Source of the DNA: a virus
IMG/VR virus record: IMGVR_UViG_3300017990_000017
Span: 1-64,000 of that record
Direction: 5' to 3' (one strand)
DNA: 64,000 nt
Below are positions 7,500-17,422 of this stretch, one piece after another (within the stretch, counting starts at the first letter, position 1; every line of letters starts with the position of its first letter). Under the pieces are notes generated by a model, which saw nothing but the letters and a program-made list of their open reading frames with translations, was not told where the DNA came from and ran no database searches. The translations under genes and the position numbers were made by a program.

Positions 7500-9632
7500 A
7501 TGAGCAACATCGTCGCCGTTCTGATCGTCCGATGTACACACACGGGCGTGTACGCAGACGGACGCCCAAATCCGGCGTCGGTGACTCTGTACGACCTCGA
7601 CGAGATCACCATTCAAAAGAACCGGACCCGGGCGGTACCGGTTCCTCCGAACAGCTACGTGGACATCCCCATGTCCACGAGGACTTTCATCTCGTGGCAC
7701 CAGGGCGACATTTGCACGTTCACGCGGCAGGGGTTGATCACGTCCGAGATCATCCTCCAGTTCCGCGACAAGAGCAGGTGCGGTGGTCCGGCCGGCACGG
7801 GCCAGACGCTCCGTCCTGCGGTTCCAAACATCGAGCGAGTCGGTGGGGTTCTTCGCCTGGTCCTTCCCGACAACGTCATTCCGACGACGCTCGAAACCTT
7901 GGGCTTTTTGGTCGGTGAGCCCGTCGCAATCACTGGCCTGACAGGCGCGTTCCGAAACCTCAACGGTGAGTACGTCATCTCGACGGCGACCCCTGGGAGT
8001 GGTCTCGCTGGAGTCGCTGCGGGTTCGTACCTGATTGAGGTTCCTTCCGAGGGAGCGGACATCGCTTCGACCACGTTGGCTGGCGTGAACGTGTGCCTGA
8101 CTGAGGGCCAGGTCACGATGCAGTTCAACGGCAACGGGGATGTCGGTGGCCTCGGTGCGAATGTCTACGCTTACATCGCTGGCCAGCTTCTTCCGGGCAC
8201 GACGGGTGGAGGCGGTGGCGGTTCGCTTCAAGACGCCTACGAGGTAGGAAACACCATCGTTACCTCGGCAGGCTTTGGCCCCTTTGATGTCTCGGGTACG
8301 GAAGACATCTCGCTTGCGACTGACGGTGTCATCGCGCTCTCGAGCTCGCGTGGTGAGACGTTTCCTGCTGCCACACTGACGACGACGGGCCTCAACGGAG
8401 ATTCTGTTGATTTCTTCGTGGGTGACAACGATCCTTCGGGTGTTGTCACGGGGCAGGCGGGTTCGCTGTTCTTCCGGGATACGGGCGCCGGGGCTGAGCT
8501 CTACCTGAATACGTCGGCAGGGTCCGGCACGACGTGGACGTTGGTGAGCCTTGGCGGTGGTGCTGGCCTGACGCTTCAGCAGGCATACGACAACGGGAAC
8601 ACCATCGTCACGAGTGCCGTGTCGGGCGACTTCGACGTGAGCGGCACGGAGTCTGTCAGCCTGGATGCTGAGGTCTCCTCGAACTTCACCGTTGCGGGTA
8701 CTGACGCTGGTGCCCTGGACCTGACGCTCTCTTCGAGCAACGCAGGCACGGGGACGGGTAACGTCCTGATCTCGGCAAGCGACGCGATCACGGCAACGAC
8801 TACCTCGGGCAACATCACGGGAACCGCCCTCGATGGTGGCATCGTCTTCACGGCGATCGGGGCCGGCAATGACGCTAACCTCACTTCGGTTGCTTCGGAC
8901 GTAAACCTCACCGCTGGTGATGAAGTCCGAGTGACTTCGGTTGGCGGATCACTTCGTCTGGATTCTCAGACGACCGACATCCTCGCCACCGTCGGAACGC
9001 TCCTCGATCTTTCTACAGATCGTGGAGAAGCGCTTCCGATCTCCACCTGGACGACGACGGGGGCCAGCGGTGATTCCGTTGACTTTTTTGTCGGAGACAA
9101 CGATCCGTCAGGAGCCGTAACTGGTCAGGCCGGTTCGGTGTTTTTTCGCGATACCGGGACGGGTGGTGAGCTCTACATCAACACGTCCACAGGTTCGGGC
9201 ACGAGCTGGTCGGAGGTTGTCACCTCTGGCAACGAAGCCAGTACTGCCGTTCTTGCTTGGGGCAACAACAGCGTCGCGAACAGCACCGCAGCTCGAGTGC
9301 TTGACCCCGGTTACGAGCAACGGACGGCTCCTTTGGCGAGTAGCACCGCGTTCATCGAACTTCGGTCCCCTATCGCGGGGACGCTTCAGAACATGTACGT
9401 CCGGCACAACAACCCCGGAGGCTCTGGCGCGGTCATCACGTACACGGTTTTCGTGAACGGGGTTGCGACGGCGTTGACGGTCGGTCTTGCGAGTACGTCT
9501 TCGAACGGTTCGGACACGGTCAACTCTGTAGCGGTTTCTGCCGGAGACCTTATCCGAATCCAAGTAACTAAGGTGGCGGTGGCGGGTAGCGGAGCTCGGC
9601 GTCCGGAGGTCACCGTGGAGGTGGCAGCATGA
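7500..9632 (+). CDS. Modular tail fibre/structural protein
   Basis: 710 residues. The first 220 residues form a distinct N-terminal domain (MSNIVAVLIVRCTHTGVYAD...), probably the particle-attachment end. After a GGGGG linker near residue 239 come modules of two types. One starts LQDAYEVGNTIVTSA...FDVSGTE (twice here). The other is GDSVDFFVGDNDPSG...AGSLFFRDTG...GSGTTW (twice, about nt 8398 and 9070). The same modules recur in the gene at 10615. The C-terminal 130 residues (from about FIELRSPIAGTLQNMYVR) look like a beta-sandwich. It ends in an ATGA overlap with the next gene. Fibre assignment rests on repeats and composition. Confidence 0.7.
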   Translation: MSNIVAVLIVRCTHTGVYADGRPNPASVTLYDLDEITIQKNRTRAVPVPPNSYVDIPMSTRTFISWHQGDICTFTRQGLITSEIILQFRDKSRCGGPAGTGQTLRPAVPNIERVGGVLRLVLPDNVIPTTLETLGFLVGEPVAITGLTGAFRNLNGEYVISTATPGSGLAGVAAGSYLIEVPSEGADIASTTLAGVNVCLTEGQVTMQFNGNGDVGGLGANVYAYIAGQLLPGTTGGGGGGSLQDAYEVGNTIVTSAGFGPFDVSGTEDISLATDGVIALSSSRGETFPAATLTTTGLNGDSVDFFVGDNDPSGVVTGQAGSLFFRDTGAGAELYLNTSAGSGTTWTLVSLGGGAGLTLQQAYDNGNTIVTSAVSGDFDVSGTESVSLDAEVSSNFTVAGTDAGALDLTLSSSNAGTGTGNVLISASDAITATTTSGNITGTALDGGIVFTAIGAGNDANLTSVASDVNLTAGDEVRVTSVGGSLRLDSQTTDILATVGTLLDLSTDRGEALPISTWTTTGASGDSVDFFVGDNDPSGAVTGQAGSVFFRDTGTGGELYINTSTGSGTSWSEVVTSGNEASTAVLAWGNNSVANSTAARVLDPGYEQRTAPLASSTAFIELRSPIAGTLQNMYVRHNNPGGSGAVITYTVFVNGVATALTVGLASTSSNGSDTVNSVAVSAGDLIRIQVTKVAVAGSGARRPEVTVEVAA
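8226..9220 (+). repeat. Fibre modules, set 1
   Basis: Two copies of the LQxAYxxGNTIVT...FDVSGTE unit (from about 8226 and 8571) and two copies of the GDSVDFFVGD...FFRDTG unit (from about 8398 and 9070). The DNA copies are similar enough to pair with those at 11281-13345. Confidence 0.7.
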
Positions 9633-10603
9633 GCACTCGCCGATACCGTTGGACGGGGGTCTATTCAGACGACCTCAACAACATCATCGAGGCGGGCTCT
9701 GGCGCCACGCTCGAGTTCCTTCAACGAACTCCTTGGACTGAGATCACGGTCGTTGACGGCACGCGCGACACTGACCTCGACGACTTCATGGCCGACCTCG
9801 GCTATGTGGTTGATCCGACGGGGCCCACCATCGTGGTGCCGGCTGGCGCGCATGTCGTGGGAACCGAACAGGTCATCCTTGCGGACGCGACGCTGGGTCC
9901 TGTGTCGATCACACTGCCGGCGACGAGCTCGAGGCTTGGCAACGATCTACAGGTCATGAAGGTGGATGCGTCCGCCAACGTGGTGACCGTGACACGAACG
10001 GGTGGTGACACCATCGATGGTTCTGTCACTCAGACCCTCGACCAGCACGGCGACTCGTTGTGGCTCGTCTCTGACCCCGCCAACAGCATCTGGGAGATTT
10101 CTCAGAGTCGTCGTGCAGAGGACATCACTTTTGACGATGGGGGCGTTCCCGGTCTCAGCGCGGACAACGTCCAGGACGCGATCACCGATGTCGTGACCAA
10201 CGACCTGACCTCCATCGAGGTCTTCACGTCGGGGGAGGCGTTGACGGCGGGGGACGTGCTGACTTTCAACTCCTCGGGGGAAGTGATTCGCGCGAATTCT
10301 TCTATTGCCGGAGGTGTATGGGAAGTGATTGGCATCTCCGCACAAACCGTTGGCGCGAGCGTCAGCGTGCAAGTTTTTACGAAATCTGGGTCCTTGCCGA
10401 GCGTTCGGTTCGGTGCGGCACCAGCAGCGAGTCTGAATGGCCGTTTGGTCTTTCTCGACTCTACCTCGGGGCAGGCGACAGTGACGCCTCCTACGTCAAA
10501 TGGAAACACCCTTTTCACGGTCGGAACTCTGCAAGGTGCAGACGGCGCTTCGATGTCTCCTGAAGTGCTCTTCCGACCACAGTTCATCGCTTTCCGCGCG
10601 TGA
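9629..10603 (+). CDS. Fibre-associated structural protein
   Basis: 324 residues, ATG inside the stop of the previous gene. The N-terminal 65 residues (RRYRWTGVYSDDLNNIIEAG) are distinct. The middle (VILADATLGPVSITLPATSS...VVTVTRTGGDTIDGS) is a short repeat type often seen in phage fibres. The C-terminal about 95 residues (VWEVIGISAQTVGASVSVQV ... FTVGTLQGADGASMSPEVLF) match the C-terminus of the 1,106-residue gene downstream, ending PQFIAFRA here and PQFIAIRP there. A shared C-terminal domain on two adjacent proteins suggests a common partner or trimerisation unit. Confidence 0.65.
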   Translation: MSTRRYRWTGVYSDDLNNIIEAGSGATLEFLQRTPWTEITVVDGTRDTDLDDFMADLGYVVDPTGPTIVVPAGAHVVGTEQVILADATLGPVSITLPATSSRLGNDLQVMKVDASANVVTVTRTGGDTIDGSVTQTLDQHGDSLWLVSDPANSIWEISQSRRAEDITFDDGGVPGLSADNVQDAITDVVTNDLTSIEVFTSGEALTAGDVLTFNSSGEVIRANSSIAGGVWEVIGISAQTVGASVSVQVFTKSGSLPSVRFGAAPAASLNGRLVFLDSTSGQATVTPPTSNGNTLFTVGTLQGADGASMSPEVLFRPQFIAFRA

Positions 10604-10614
10604 GGTAGAGAACC

Positions 10615-13600
10615 ATGGCCGGCAACCAGACAGACAACCTGACACTGCTCGATCTCACGACGGGGCTCATTCGCACCGTTGAGACGGGTGGCACCCCAGA
10701 CACCATTCAGCTCTCCACCGATTTCGAGCTCATTACGGGCGCGAACATGTTGGTGGACGGGAACTTGATCGTCAACGGAACGACCACCACGGTCAACTCC
10801 GAACAGGTCAATATCCGTGACAACCACCTGTACCTGAACGCGGACTACACGACCACGGTCGCCCAGACGGGTGGCATCGTCGTGAACGTCCTGCCGACGG
10901 CGACCGCCGACACCATCGCGGGCACTTTCGTGGCTGGTGTTCCTGCGGTGTCGAACCCGACCGTGCAGACGACGGGTACTGGTACGTTCGCGGCTGGCGA
11001 CATCGTCCAGATTGCCGGTTCGAACCTGGATGACAACGACGGCATCTTCGAGGTGTTGAGCCACGTCGGCACGACCCTCACGATCCGTGGTGTTGGTGTG
11101 ACAGGCGCGACCGTCCCTTGGGTGGTCAACGACTTCACGGCGGATGCTACCGCCGGTGGTGACATCCGCATTGTCAACGTCAACGTCCTCGAGGGCGACT
11201 CGAGCGGAAACTGGCAGACCGCCACGACCACGACGACCACGGGGCTGACGTACAACACGTTCACGACTCAGGGCACTGTCGATCTTCAAGAGGCGTACGT
11301 CCAGGGCAACACGATCACGACCTCGGGTGCTGAGGGCAACGTGGTCATCGCCGGCACCGAGCTTCTGAGCATCACGGCTGCTGGCGGTATCGACCTCGAT
11401 ACCGTCTTCGATGCTGATGTGACGACTTTCGATGTCCAGATGACGGGCACGAACGGCTTCAGCATCGACGGTACTGCTGCGTCGAACGTCGGCGTCACGG
11501 CTGGTGACCTGACGCTGTCCACGACCACGTCGGGCAACATCATCGCTTCGTCGGCGGCTGCGTTGGACGTGGACGCTGCGACCTCGATGACGTTCGACAC
11601 CGCGAACGCTGCTGACGCTTCGGGCAACGACATCACCTTCACCGCCGGCTCTTCGACGGGCGGCACCGCTGGTGGTGCTTCCATCGTCCTCACTCCTGGT
11701 GACGGCAACACGACCGGTGTGGCCGGTTTCGTGGACATCACGTCTCCGGCCGACGAGGACGAGGTCCTGCTTCAGATCGCGTCCACCGGCACCAACGGCA
11801 ACACGGTCGGGTTCTTCACCGGTACTTCGGTTCCGACTGGTGTGGTCACGGCGGATGCGGGTTCTCTGTTCTTCCGGGATACGGGATCGGGAGCGGAGGC
11901 TTACCTCAACACTTCGACTGGTTCGGGCACGACCTGGACGCAGCTTGCGGCTGGTGGCGGCAACAGCCTTCAGCAGGCGTACGAGGCTGGGAACACGATC
12001 GTCACTGATGCCACGAATGGGCCGTTCGATGTTTCGGGAACTCAGGCCATCAGCTTGGATGCGGGTCTTGCGTCGAACTTTTCGGTAGCCGGCGCGAACT
12101 TGACGCTCGAGACTACCACCAGTGGCAACCTGACCGTTGCTGCGGCGGACGTCTTGGCCCTTTCGGCAGGAGATGAGGTGGCTGCGGCCGGTAACGCCGT
12201 CACCGTTGATGCTGGTGATGGCGGTGGCGCCAACAACGGTGGTGCCGTCAGCCTCACAGGAGGTAACTCTGGAGCGGGTGCCACGGGTAATGGCGGCAAT
12301 GTCAACATCTCTGCGGGTGATGCTCTCTCCACCAATGGTGACGGAGGCGTCATCGCTCTTGATGTGGGTGCCAACACGGGTACTGGCATCCAGGGATTCG
12401 TGGACATCGTTGGAGACAACAACGAGGACGAAGCACTGGTCCGACTGTCGACGACAGGGACCAACGGCGATTCGGTCCAGTTCTTTGTTGGTGACAGCGA
12501 TCCGAGCGGCACCATCACGGGTCTCGCGGGGTCGCTCTTCTTCCGAGACACGGGCGCGGGTGCTGAGCTCTACCTGAACACCTCAACGGGTTCCGGGACC
12601 ACTTGGACGGAGCTTTCCACGGGTGGTGTTGTCACTCTCCAGAATGCGTACGAGAACGGCAACACGATCGTTACCGACGCTACGAACGGACCGTTCGACG
12701 TTTCGGGAACTCAAGCCATCTCTCTTGATGCTTCTCTCGCTTCGAACTTCACCGTTGCCGGTGCCAACCTCAGTTTGGGCACCACTACATCGGGCGATGT
12801 TCTGGTCGATTCGGCAGGGTTGCTCGAGCTCAACTCCTCGGGTGGTGCGATCAACATCGGCAACGACGCCAACACCGGTGCCATCAACATCGGCACGGGC
12901 GCTGCGGCTCGTACTCTCACGATGGGTAACGCCACGGGCGCTACCTCGGTGAACTTCGACTCGGGTACCGGGGCCTTCACCTTCGATTCGACGGTGGCTG
13001 AGACGGCTGCTCTGATGACGCTGACGACCACCGGTATCAACGGTGACTCGGTCAACTTCTTCGTCGGCGACAGCGATCCTAGCGGCACCGTGACGGGTCT
13101 GGCGGGCTCGCTGTTCTTCCGTGATACGGGCACGACCGGTGAGGTCTACATCAACACCTCGACTGGCTCGGGCACCACGTGGGCTCAGGTGGCGACGGGC
13201 GGATCGGTTACGCTCCAGAACGCCTACGAGGGTGGAAACACCATCACGACGGACACCACGAACGGTGACTTCGATGTCTCCGGCACGGAGGCCATCAGCC
13301 TCGATGCTTCGGCTGCTTCGAACTTCTCGGTCGCAGGCGCCAACCTGACGCTCGAGACCACCACGTCGGGCACCGTGGATATCACGTCGGCGGATGACAT
13401 CCAGATGACGTTCGAGACCAACAACGCCACGGCGATGGTCATCGATGACGGAACCAACAACTTCCTGACGTTCGATTCGACGACGGGAAGCCAGGCTGTT
13501 GAGGTCAACCAATTCCTCGACATCACGGGCAGCGGTTCGGGCATTACTCTGACGGCCGGCACTGCCATCACGGCCGGTGCTCTGGTGACCATCGAAGACA

Positions 13601-13935
13601 CGACGGGCGACGCCATCCTGGCTGATTCCAACACGGGTACCAGTATTGACGGTCTTTGCATCGGTATCGCGGCTGAGGGGGCGGCGGCTGCTGCTGATGT
13701 GAAGGTCTACACCGTGCCGGGTGCTCTGGTGCCGGTGAACTTCGCGGCGGCTCCGGCTGCCGCTCGTAACGGTGATCCGGTGTACGTCAGCCAGACGGCC
13801 GGTGTTGCCACCATGACGCCTCCGACCGGATCGGGCAACGTCGTCTACGTGGTCGGCATCCTTCAAGGCGCGGACGGTGCAGACACGAGCCCGCTTGTTG
13901 TGTACCAGCCGCAGTTCATCGCGATCCGCCCGTAG
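10615..13935 (+). CDS. Large modular tail fibre protein
   Basis: 1,106 residues. The N-terminus (DNLTLLDLTTGLIRTVE) matches that of the beta-helix fibre at 14166, so both probably dock at the same kind of site. The body repeats the LQxAYxxGNTI...DVSGT unit four times (about nt 11283, 11968, 12634, 13208) and the GDSVxFFVGDxDPSG...LFFRDTG unit three times (about 11806, 12466, 13036), interspersed with TTTSGN beta repeats. The C-terminal 95 residues match the C-terminus of the preceding gene. The composition (Thr, Gly, Ser, Ala and Asn, very few Cys or Trp) is that of a beta-structured fibre. Receptor specificity cannot be read from the sequence. Confidence 0.75.
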   Translation: MAGNQTDNLTLLDLTTGLIRTVETGGTPDTIQLSTDFELITGANMLVDGNLIVNGTTTTVNSEQVNIRDNHLYLNADYTTTVAQTGGIVVNVLPTATADTIAGTFVAGVPAVSNPTVQTTGTGTFAAGDIVQIAGSNLDDNDGIFEVLSHVGTTLTIRGVGVTGATVPWVVNDFTADATAGGDIRIVNVNVLEGDSSGNWQTATTTTTTGLTYNTFTTQGTVDLQEAYVQGNTITTSGAEGNVVIAGTELLSITAAGGIDLDTVFDADVTTFDVQMTGTNGFSIDGTAASNVGVTAGDLTLSTTTSGNIIASSAAALDVDAATSMTFDTANAADASGNDITFTAGSSTGGTAGGASIVLTPGDGNTTGVAGFVDITSPADEDEVLLQIASTGTNGNTVGFFTGTSVPTGVVTADAGSLFFRDTGSGAEAYLNTSTGSGTTWTQLAAGGGNSLQQAYEAGNTIVTDATNGPFDVSGTQAISLDAGLASNFSVAGANLTLETTTSGNLTVAAADVLALSAGDEVAAAGNAVTVDAGDGGGANNGGAVSLTGGNSGAGATGNGGNVNISAGDALSTNGDGGVIALDVGANTGTGIQGFVDIVGDNNEDEALVRLSTTGTNGDSVQFFVGDSDPSGTITGLAGSLFFRDTGAGAELYLNTSTGSGTTWTELSTGGVVTLQNAYENGNTIVTDATNGPFDVSGTQAISLDASLASNFTVAGANLSLGTTTSGDVLVDSAGLLELNSSGGAINIGNDANTGAINIGTGAAARTLTMGNATGATSVNFDSGTGAFTFDSTVAETAALMTLTTTGINGDSVNFFVGDSDPSGTVTGLAGSLFFRDTGTTGEVYINTSTGSGTTWAQVATGGSVTLQNAYEGGNTITTDTTNGDFDVSGTEAISLDASAASNFSVAGANLTLETTTSGTVDITSADDIQMTFETNNATAMVIDDGTNNFLTFDSTTGSQAVEVNQFLDITGSGSGITLTAGTAITAGALVTIEDTTGDAILADSNTGTSIDGLCIGIAAEGAAAAADVKVYTVPGALVPVNFAAAPAAARNGDPVYVSQTAGVATMTPPTGSGNVVYVVGILQGADGADTSPLVVYQPQFIAIRP
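11281..13345 (+). repeat. Fibre modules, set 2
   Basis: Four LQxAYxxGNTI units and three GDSVxFFVGD/FFRDTG units in tandem array within one gene. Units starting near 11968 and 12634 are almost identical for about 45 residues (GNTIVTDATNGPFDVSGTQA), implying recent duplication or gene conversion. Confidence 0.7.
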
Positions 13936-13946
13936 GAGCATGAAAC

Positions 13947-14159
13947 ATGAAAGTCCAACTCACAGTCGAGCTTGAGGTCGAGCCCGAAAAGGAGCTCGAC
14001 AACAAAGAGATGGCCAACGCCACCGGGATGATGGTCCGTCAAGTTCGTAACCGCCTGAACGCCTTGGTGGGATGCCGTCTTGGTGGCGAAAAGCGGGCTG
14101 TGGGTTGGGAGGTTCATGTCAAGAACGTTGAGGTGAAAGCCCCCAGCAAGGTGAAGTAA
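13947..14159 (+). CDS. Small hypothetical protein between fibre genes
   Basis: 70 residues. Start MKVQLTVELEVEPEKELDNK, then MANATGMMVRQVRNRLNALVG, then GWEVHVKNVEVKAP: a strand-helix-strand pattern in which the two Val/Glu-rich strands could pair. AGGAGC lies 10 nt before the ATG. The gap to the next gene is 6 nt. It could be a fibre-assembly helper, but nothing in the sequence proves it. Confidence 0.5.
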   Translation: MKVQLTVELEVEPEKELDNKEMANATGMMVRQVRNRLNALVGCRLGGEKRAVGWEVHVKNVEVKAPSKVK

Positions 14160-14165
14160 GCCTCT

Positions 14166-16514
14166 ATGGCCAACCAGATCGACAACCTCACACTGAACGA
14201 CGACACCACGGGGTTTATCCGAACCGTCAACGTGGCGTCGGATGATCTGTTTTTGTCGGTCGATCTCACCCTCCAAAGCGGCGCCGTTTTCGAGGCCGAC
14301 AACATTAAGCGTGGATCTGGGTCTCCTCAAGGCTCTGTTGCGGGCAATGAGGGTGACTTGTTCCTCCGTACAGACGCTTCTACGGGGCGTCTGTACGTCA
14401 ATACGGATGGCACAGTCAACGGTTGGGAGGAAACCGTCATCCCCTCCACGTTGGTGCAACCGGGCGTCAACTCGGTCGTGTTGGTTAGCGGATCGACAGC
14501 CACGGCTTATGGGACAATCTCTGCGGCGTTGGCAGCCTCTATCGCGGGAGATACGGTTGTTCTCGGGCCCGGTTCTTTCGCTGAATCTTTCACTATCCCA
14601 ACACAGGTTCGTGTTCAGGGAGCTTATGGAGCAGGCCGCAGTCAGATTACAGGAACTGCGGCTACCGGTGTAAGGATTACTCTTTCGGATGAGTCTTCGC
14701 TCTTCCAAGTGCTCGTCACGCAGCCGACGAACGCGGTGGCAGCCATCGCTTACAGTTCGGCCGGGCAGGCACGGGTTAGTGATGTTCTCCTCCAAGGCAC
14801 GGGTGGTTTTGGCCATGGTGTCGAAAACTCCGGAGCGGGCACGCTTACGGTCGACCGTACCCAGTACGTCGGAGGTGCGGGCAACACGATTTTCCGCCAA
14901 GCTTCGGGCGGCGGGGAAATGCGCCTCACGAGGTGCCTGATTGACGCGGGCACCATTTCTAACGGCATCTTGGTGAACAGCGGCTCTTTGCGCTTTCAGG
15001 ATGTCAGCATCTTGAGCGGTGCTACGACGACCACTGGTCTTTCGGTTGGAGCTGCTACGGTCACCGGAGATGTCTTGGACATTGAGGGACCCACTACAGC
15101 GGTGTCGATTACCGCAAACGGGCACAATATCTCGTTCCGCAGTGGTCGGACGAACGGCGGCACCTTGGACTTCAACGTCAACCCTGCGGTGACTACGGGT
15201 ACACTGCATGTGCTCAACTTTGAGGCATCTCGCAACAAGTTCTCTGTGCCCGGCGCATACTTGGCGAATGCTGATGTCGTCATCAGCTACCAAGACGATA
15301 ACGACATCAGCGACAACGCTTATCGTTTCATCTCCGAGCTTGCTGTGGGCATCCCCGAACGCGGGCGGGAGTCCGTGTTCGGGGAGGGCGACAGTTATAC
15401 TCGAGGGATGGTCGTGTTTACGACCGACTCCACGGCCAGTTCCGTGTCCGACGGCGGTAACTTCATCAATGTGTCCGCTGCGGCTGCATCCCCTACCGGA
15501 AGTACTTTTTCGTTTCAAGGCACCGCAGCTAACCACACGATCTTGGTCGGGTCGGTCCTGTCGGACGGCGTCGATGTGCTCAAGCACTGGGGCTGGAAGA
15601 TCGCGAACACCACGGCAACCTCCGGCGGGACGTACGTGTTCGAGATCTGGGACGGGGCCGCGTGGGTCGAGATCGGGGCCATGGCCACGCATTCGAGCCT
15701 GTTCCACAGGTATGCGAACACGTTTTTCCTGCGCGCCAACAGCAGCGAGCACGTCCGTTTCGGCATCGAAGACGACACCACTTGGGCGACTAAAACCATC
15801 AACACCGTAACGGCTTATTGGGCTAGAGTTCGTATTGAATCGGCTGCTACGACTGTCCCCGTTTTCCAGCAGTTCAAACTCTCCACGAACCGAACCGAAC
15901 TCAACGAGGACGGCACCAAAACGGCTCATGGTCGAGCGCGGTCCAGAAAAACCGTCGTGAGTTCGGGCAATATTTTCGGCGAGTCCGGCGGGGTGACCAG
16001 CGGCACTTTGTTCGTGGGAGCTGGGGGACTACCCACGGGGTGGGCCCACAACATCAAAAACTCGATTCTGAACGGCAATGGTGACGCTGTCTATTTCCAG
16101 TTTAATCTGCCTCGAGGCATTGATACGAGTTTTCCGCTCCGACTCGTTGTCACGTATGTCACCAATACCAACACGACTCCGGTACAGATGATCTGGTCTT
16201 TTTTGGGGCAAGCTTCAAGCGGAGTGCTCGTTGCCGATCCTGCCGGAGGCATCACACCTGTCCCCAGGTCCGACGCGAACACCCCTACCCTGACTTCTAC
16301 TGCGGGGCAGGTCATCACTTTTAACTTGCCTCAGACTTCTATCAATAAGTCCCACACGTCGACTCAGGATGGGTTTGATATCTCAGAGTTGTACGAGGGC
16401 GACATGGGGTTTGTGCGTTTGGAACTGGACGATGATGGCCCCGGCAATACGGATGTCCTCGTGCTGTCTGTCGAGATCGACGCCGTCTTCTGGACGGAAG
16501 GGGAGAAGCTCTAA
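14166..16514 (+). CDS. Beta-helix tail fibre/tailspike-like protein
   Basis: 782 residues. The N-terminal DNLTLNDDTTGFIRTVN matches the 1,106-residue fibre. Next comes a short linker module (GSVAGNEGDLFLRTDASTG). Residues about 105-340 read as a right-handed parallel beta-helix of the pectate-lyase type: the hallmark entry AYGTISAALAASIAGDTVVL and GPGSFAESFTIPTQVRVQG, followed by short strand-turn repeats. The C-terminal half has two probable beta-sandwich domains (about 440-580 and 600-782). Beta-helix tailspikes often bind or cleave surface polysaccharide; no catalytic residues can be assigned here. It overlaps the next gene by one base. Confidence 0.7.
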   Translation: MANQIDNLTLNDDTTGFIRTVNVASDDLFLSVDLTLQSGAVFEADNIKRGSGSPQGSVAGNEGDLFLRTDASTGRLYVNTDGTVNGWEETVIPSTLVQPGVNSVVLVSGSTATAYGTISAALAASIAGDTVVLGPGSFAESFTIPTQVRVQGAYGAGRSQITGTAATGVRITLSDESSLFQVLVTQPTNAVAAIAYSSAGQARVSDVLLQGTGGFGHGVENSGAGTLTVDRTQYVGGAGNTIFRQASGGGEMRLTRCLIDAGTISNGILVNSGSLRFQDVSILSGATTTTGLSVGAATVTGDVLDIEGPTTAVSITANGHNISFRSGRTNGGTLDFNVNPAVTTGTLHVLNFEASRNKFSVPGAYLANADVVISYQDDNDISDNAYRFISELAVGIPERGRESVFGEGDSYTRGMVVFTTDSTASSVSDGGNFINVSAAAASPTGSTFSFQGTAANHTILVGSVLSDGVDVLKHWGWKIANTTATSGGTYVFEIWDGAAWVEIGAMATHSSLFHRYANTFFLRANSSEHVRFGIEDDTTWATKTINTVTAYWARVRIESAATTVPVFQQFKLSTNRTELNEDGTKTAHGRARSRKTVVSSGNIFGESGGVTSGTLFVGAGGLPTGWAHNIKNSILNGNGDAVYFQFNLPRGIDTSFPLRLVVTYVTNTNTTPVQMIWSFLGQASSGVLVADPAGGITPVPRSDANTPTLTSTAGQVITFNLPQTSINKSHTSTQDGFDISELYEGDMGFVRLELDDDGPGNTDVLVLSVEIDAVFWTEGEKL

Positions 16515-17422
16515 TGGCCGGCGTTGTCAATGTCCTTTTCACCCAAAGCTTTACCGCCACCGACTCGGTTGTGGTGAACCATAATCTGGGATACGGGGAC
16601 TGGGGAGTCAGAGTCATCGTCAGCGAAGAGGTTCAGAATGACCTCATCGAAGACATGGTGCCGGACGGGCTCAACCCCTTTAACTCGGTCACCATCAATC
16701 TCACCGCCGTCGTGACCGGGCGCATCCAGATTGTCAGCCTCGACACAACACCCGCAACCTACATACCTCCGGATGTCCTTCAATCGGTTCTCACGGGAGG
16801 CGTCGTCGCCCCCGTTGGGACGCCTTCTACCGGAGATCTTCTCTACTACGATGGCGCCGAGTGGGTTCGCCTCAGTCTCGGCACCGAAGGCCAGGTCCTG
16901 ACCGCAGGTGCGTCTGACCCGCAGTGGGCGGGGCCCAAGAGGTACTCAAATTCGGCGACCGACCCCGTCAGTCCGGCCCCGGCCGAGGGCGACACCTACT
17001 ACAACACCTCGCTTCAGATGCAGATGCAGTACGACGGGTCGCGGTCGAAGTGGCTGTCCGTGGAGTCCGCGACCTTCGGGTTCGGCCGTAACGGGAATCT
17101 GTTCCCTGCTGGAACCTATTTGAGGGCGATCAATGGCATGGTCACGAGCGCCACGGAGGGGTATGACGCGCTGTACAACGGAACGGTTGTGGGTGTCACT
17201 ATCCGGCGTTCGACCCAAAGCGTGGCTGAGTATGCTGTTGTTGCGTCTGGCACGGACATCGCTACATTGGCTTTCCCTAACCTCATTTTTGGGGTGCGCA
17301 CGACCACAGCCAACGGTGACTTTGCCCAGGGAAGTGTCCTGGCGGCTCGCCTTGTTTCGGACGCTGTGACGCCCGAGTTTGACGTGCAGATGTTTGTGCG
17401 TATCCGCTGGAGGGCCACCTGA
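16514..17422 (+). CDS. Tail fibre/appendage protein
   Basis: 302 residues. The N-terminal about 90 residues (FTATDSVVVNHNLGYGDWGV) form a beta domain seen at the start of many phage appendage proteins. A linker repeat follows: PVGTPSTGDLLYYDGAEWVR with EGQVLTAGAS, a motif that commonly joins fibre domains. The C-terminal 130 residues are beta-rich (GNLFPAGTYLRAINGMVTSA) and probably carry the tip. Overlapping start and stop with both neighbours (TAATGG, TGATG) show a tightly coupled operon. Confidence 0.6.
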   Translation: MAGVVNVLFTQSFTATDSVVVNHNLGYGDWGVRVIVSEEVQNDLIEDMVPDGLNPFNSVTINLTAVVTGRIQIVSLDTTPATYIPPDVLQSVLTGGVVAPVGTPSTGDLLYYDGAEWVRLSLGTEGQVLTAGASDPQWAGPKRYSNSATDPVSPAPAEGDTYYNTSLQMQMQYDGSRSKWLSVESATFGFGRNGNLFPAGTYLRAINGMVTSATEGYDALYNGTVVGVTIRRSTQSVAEYAVVASGTDIATLAFPNLIFGVRTTTANGDFAQGSVLAARLVSDAVTPEFDVQMFVRIRWRAT

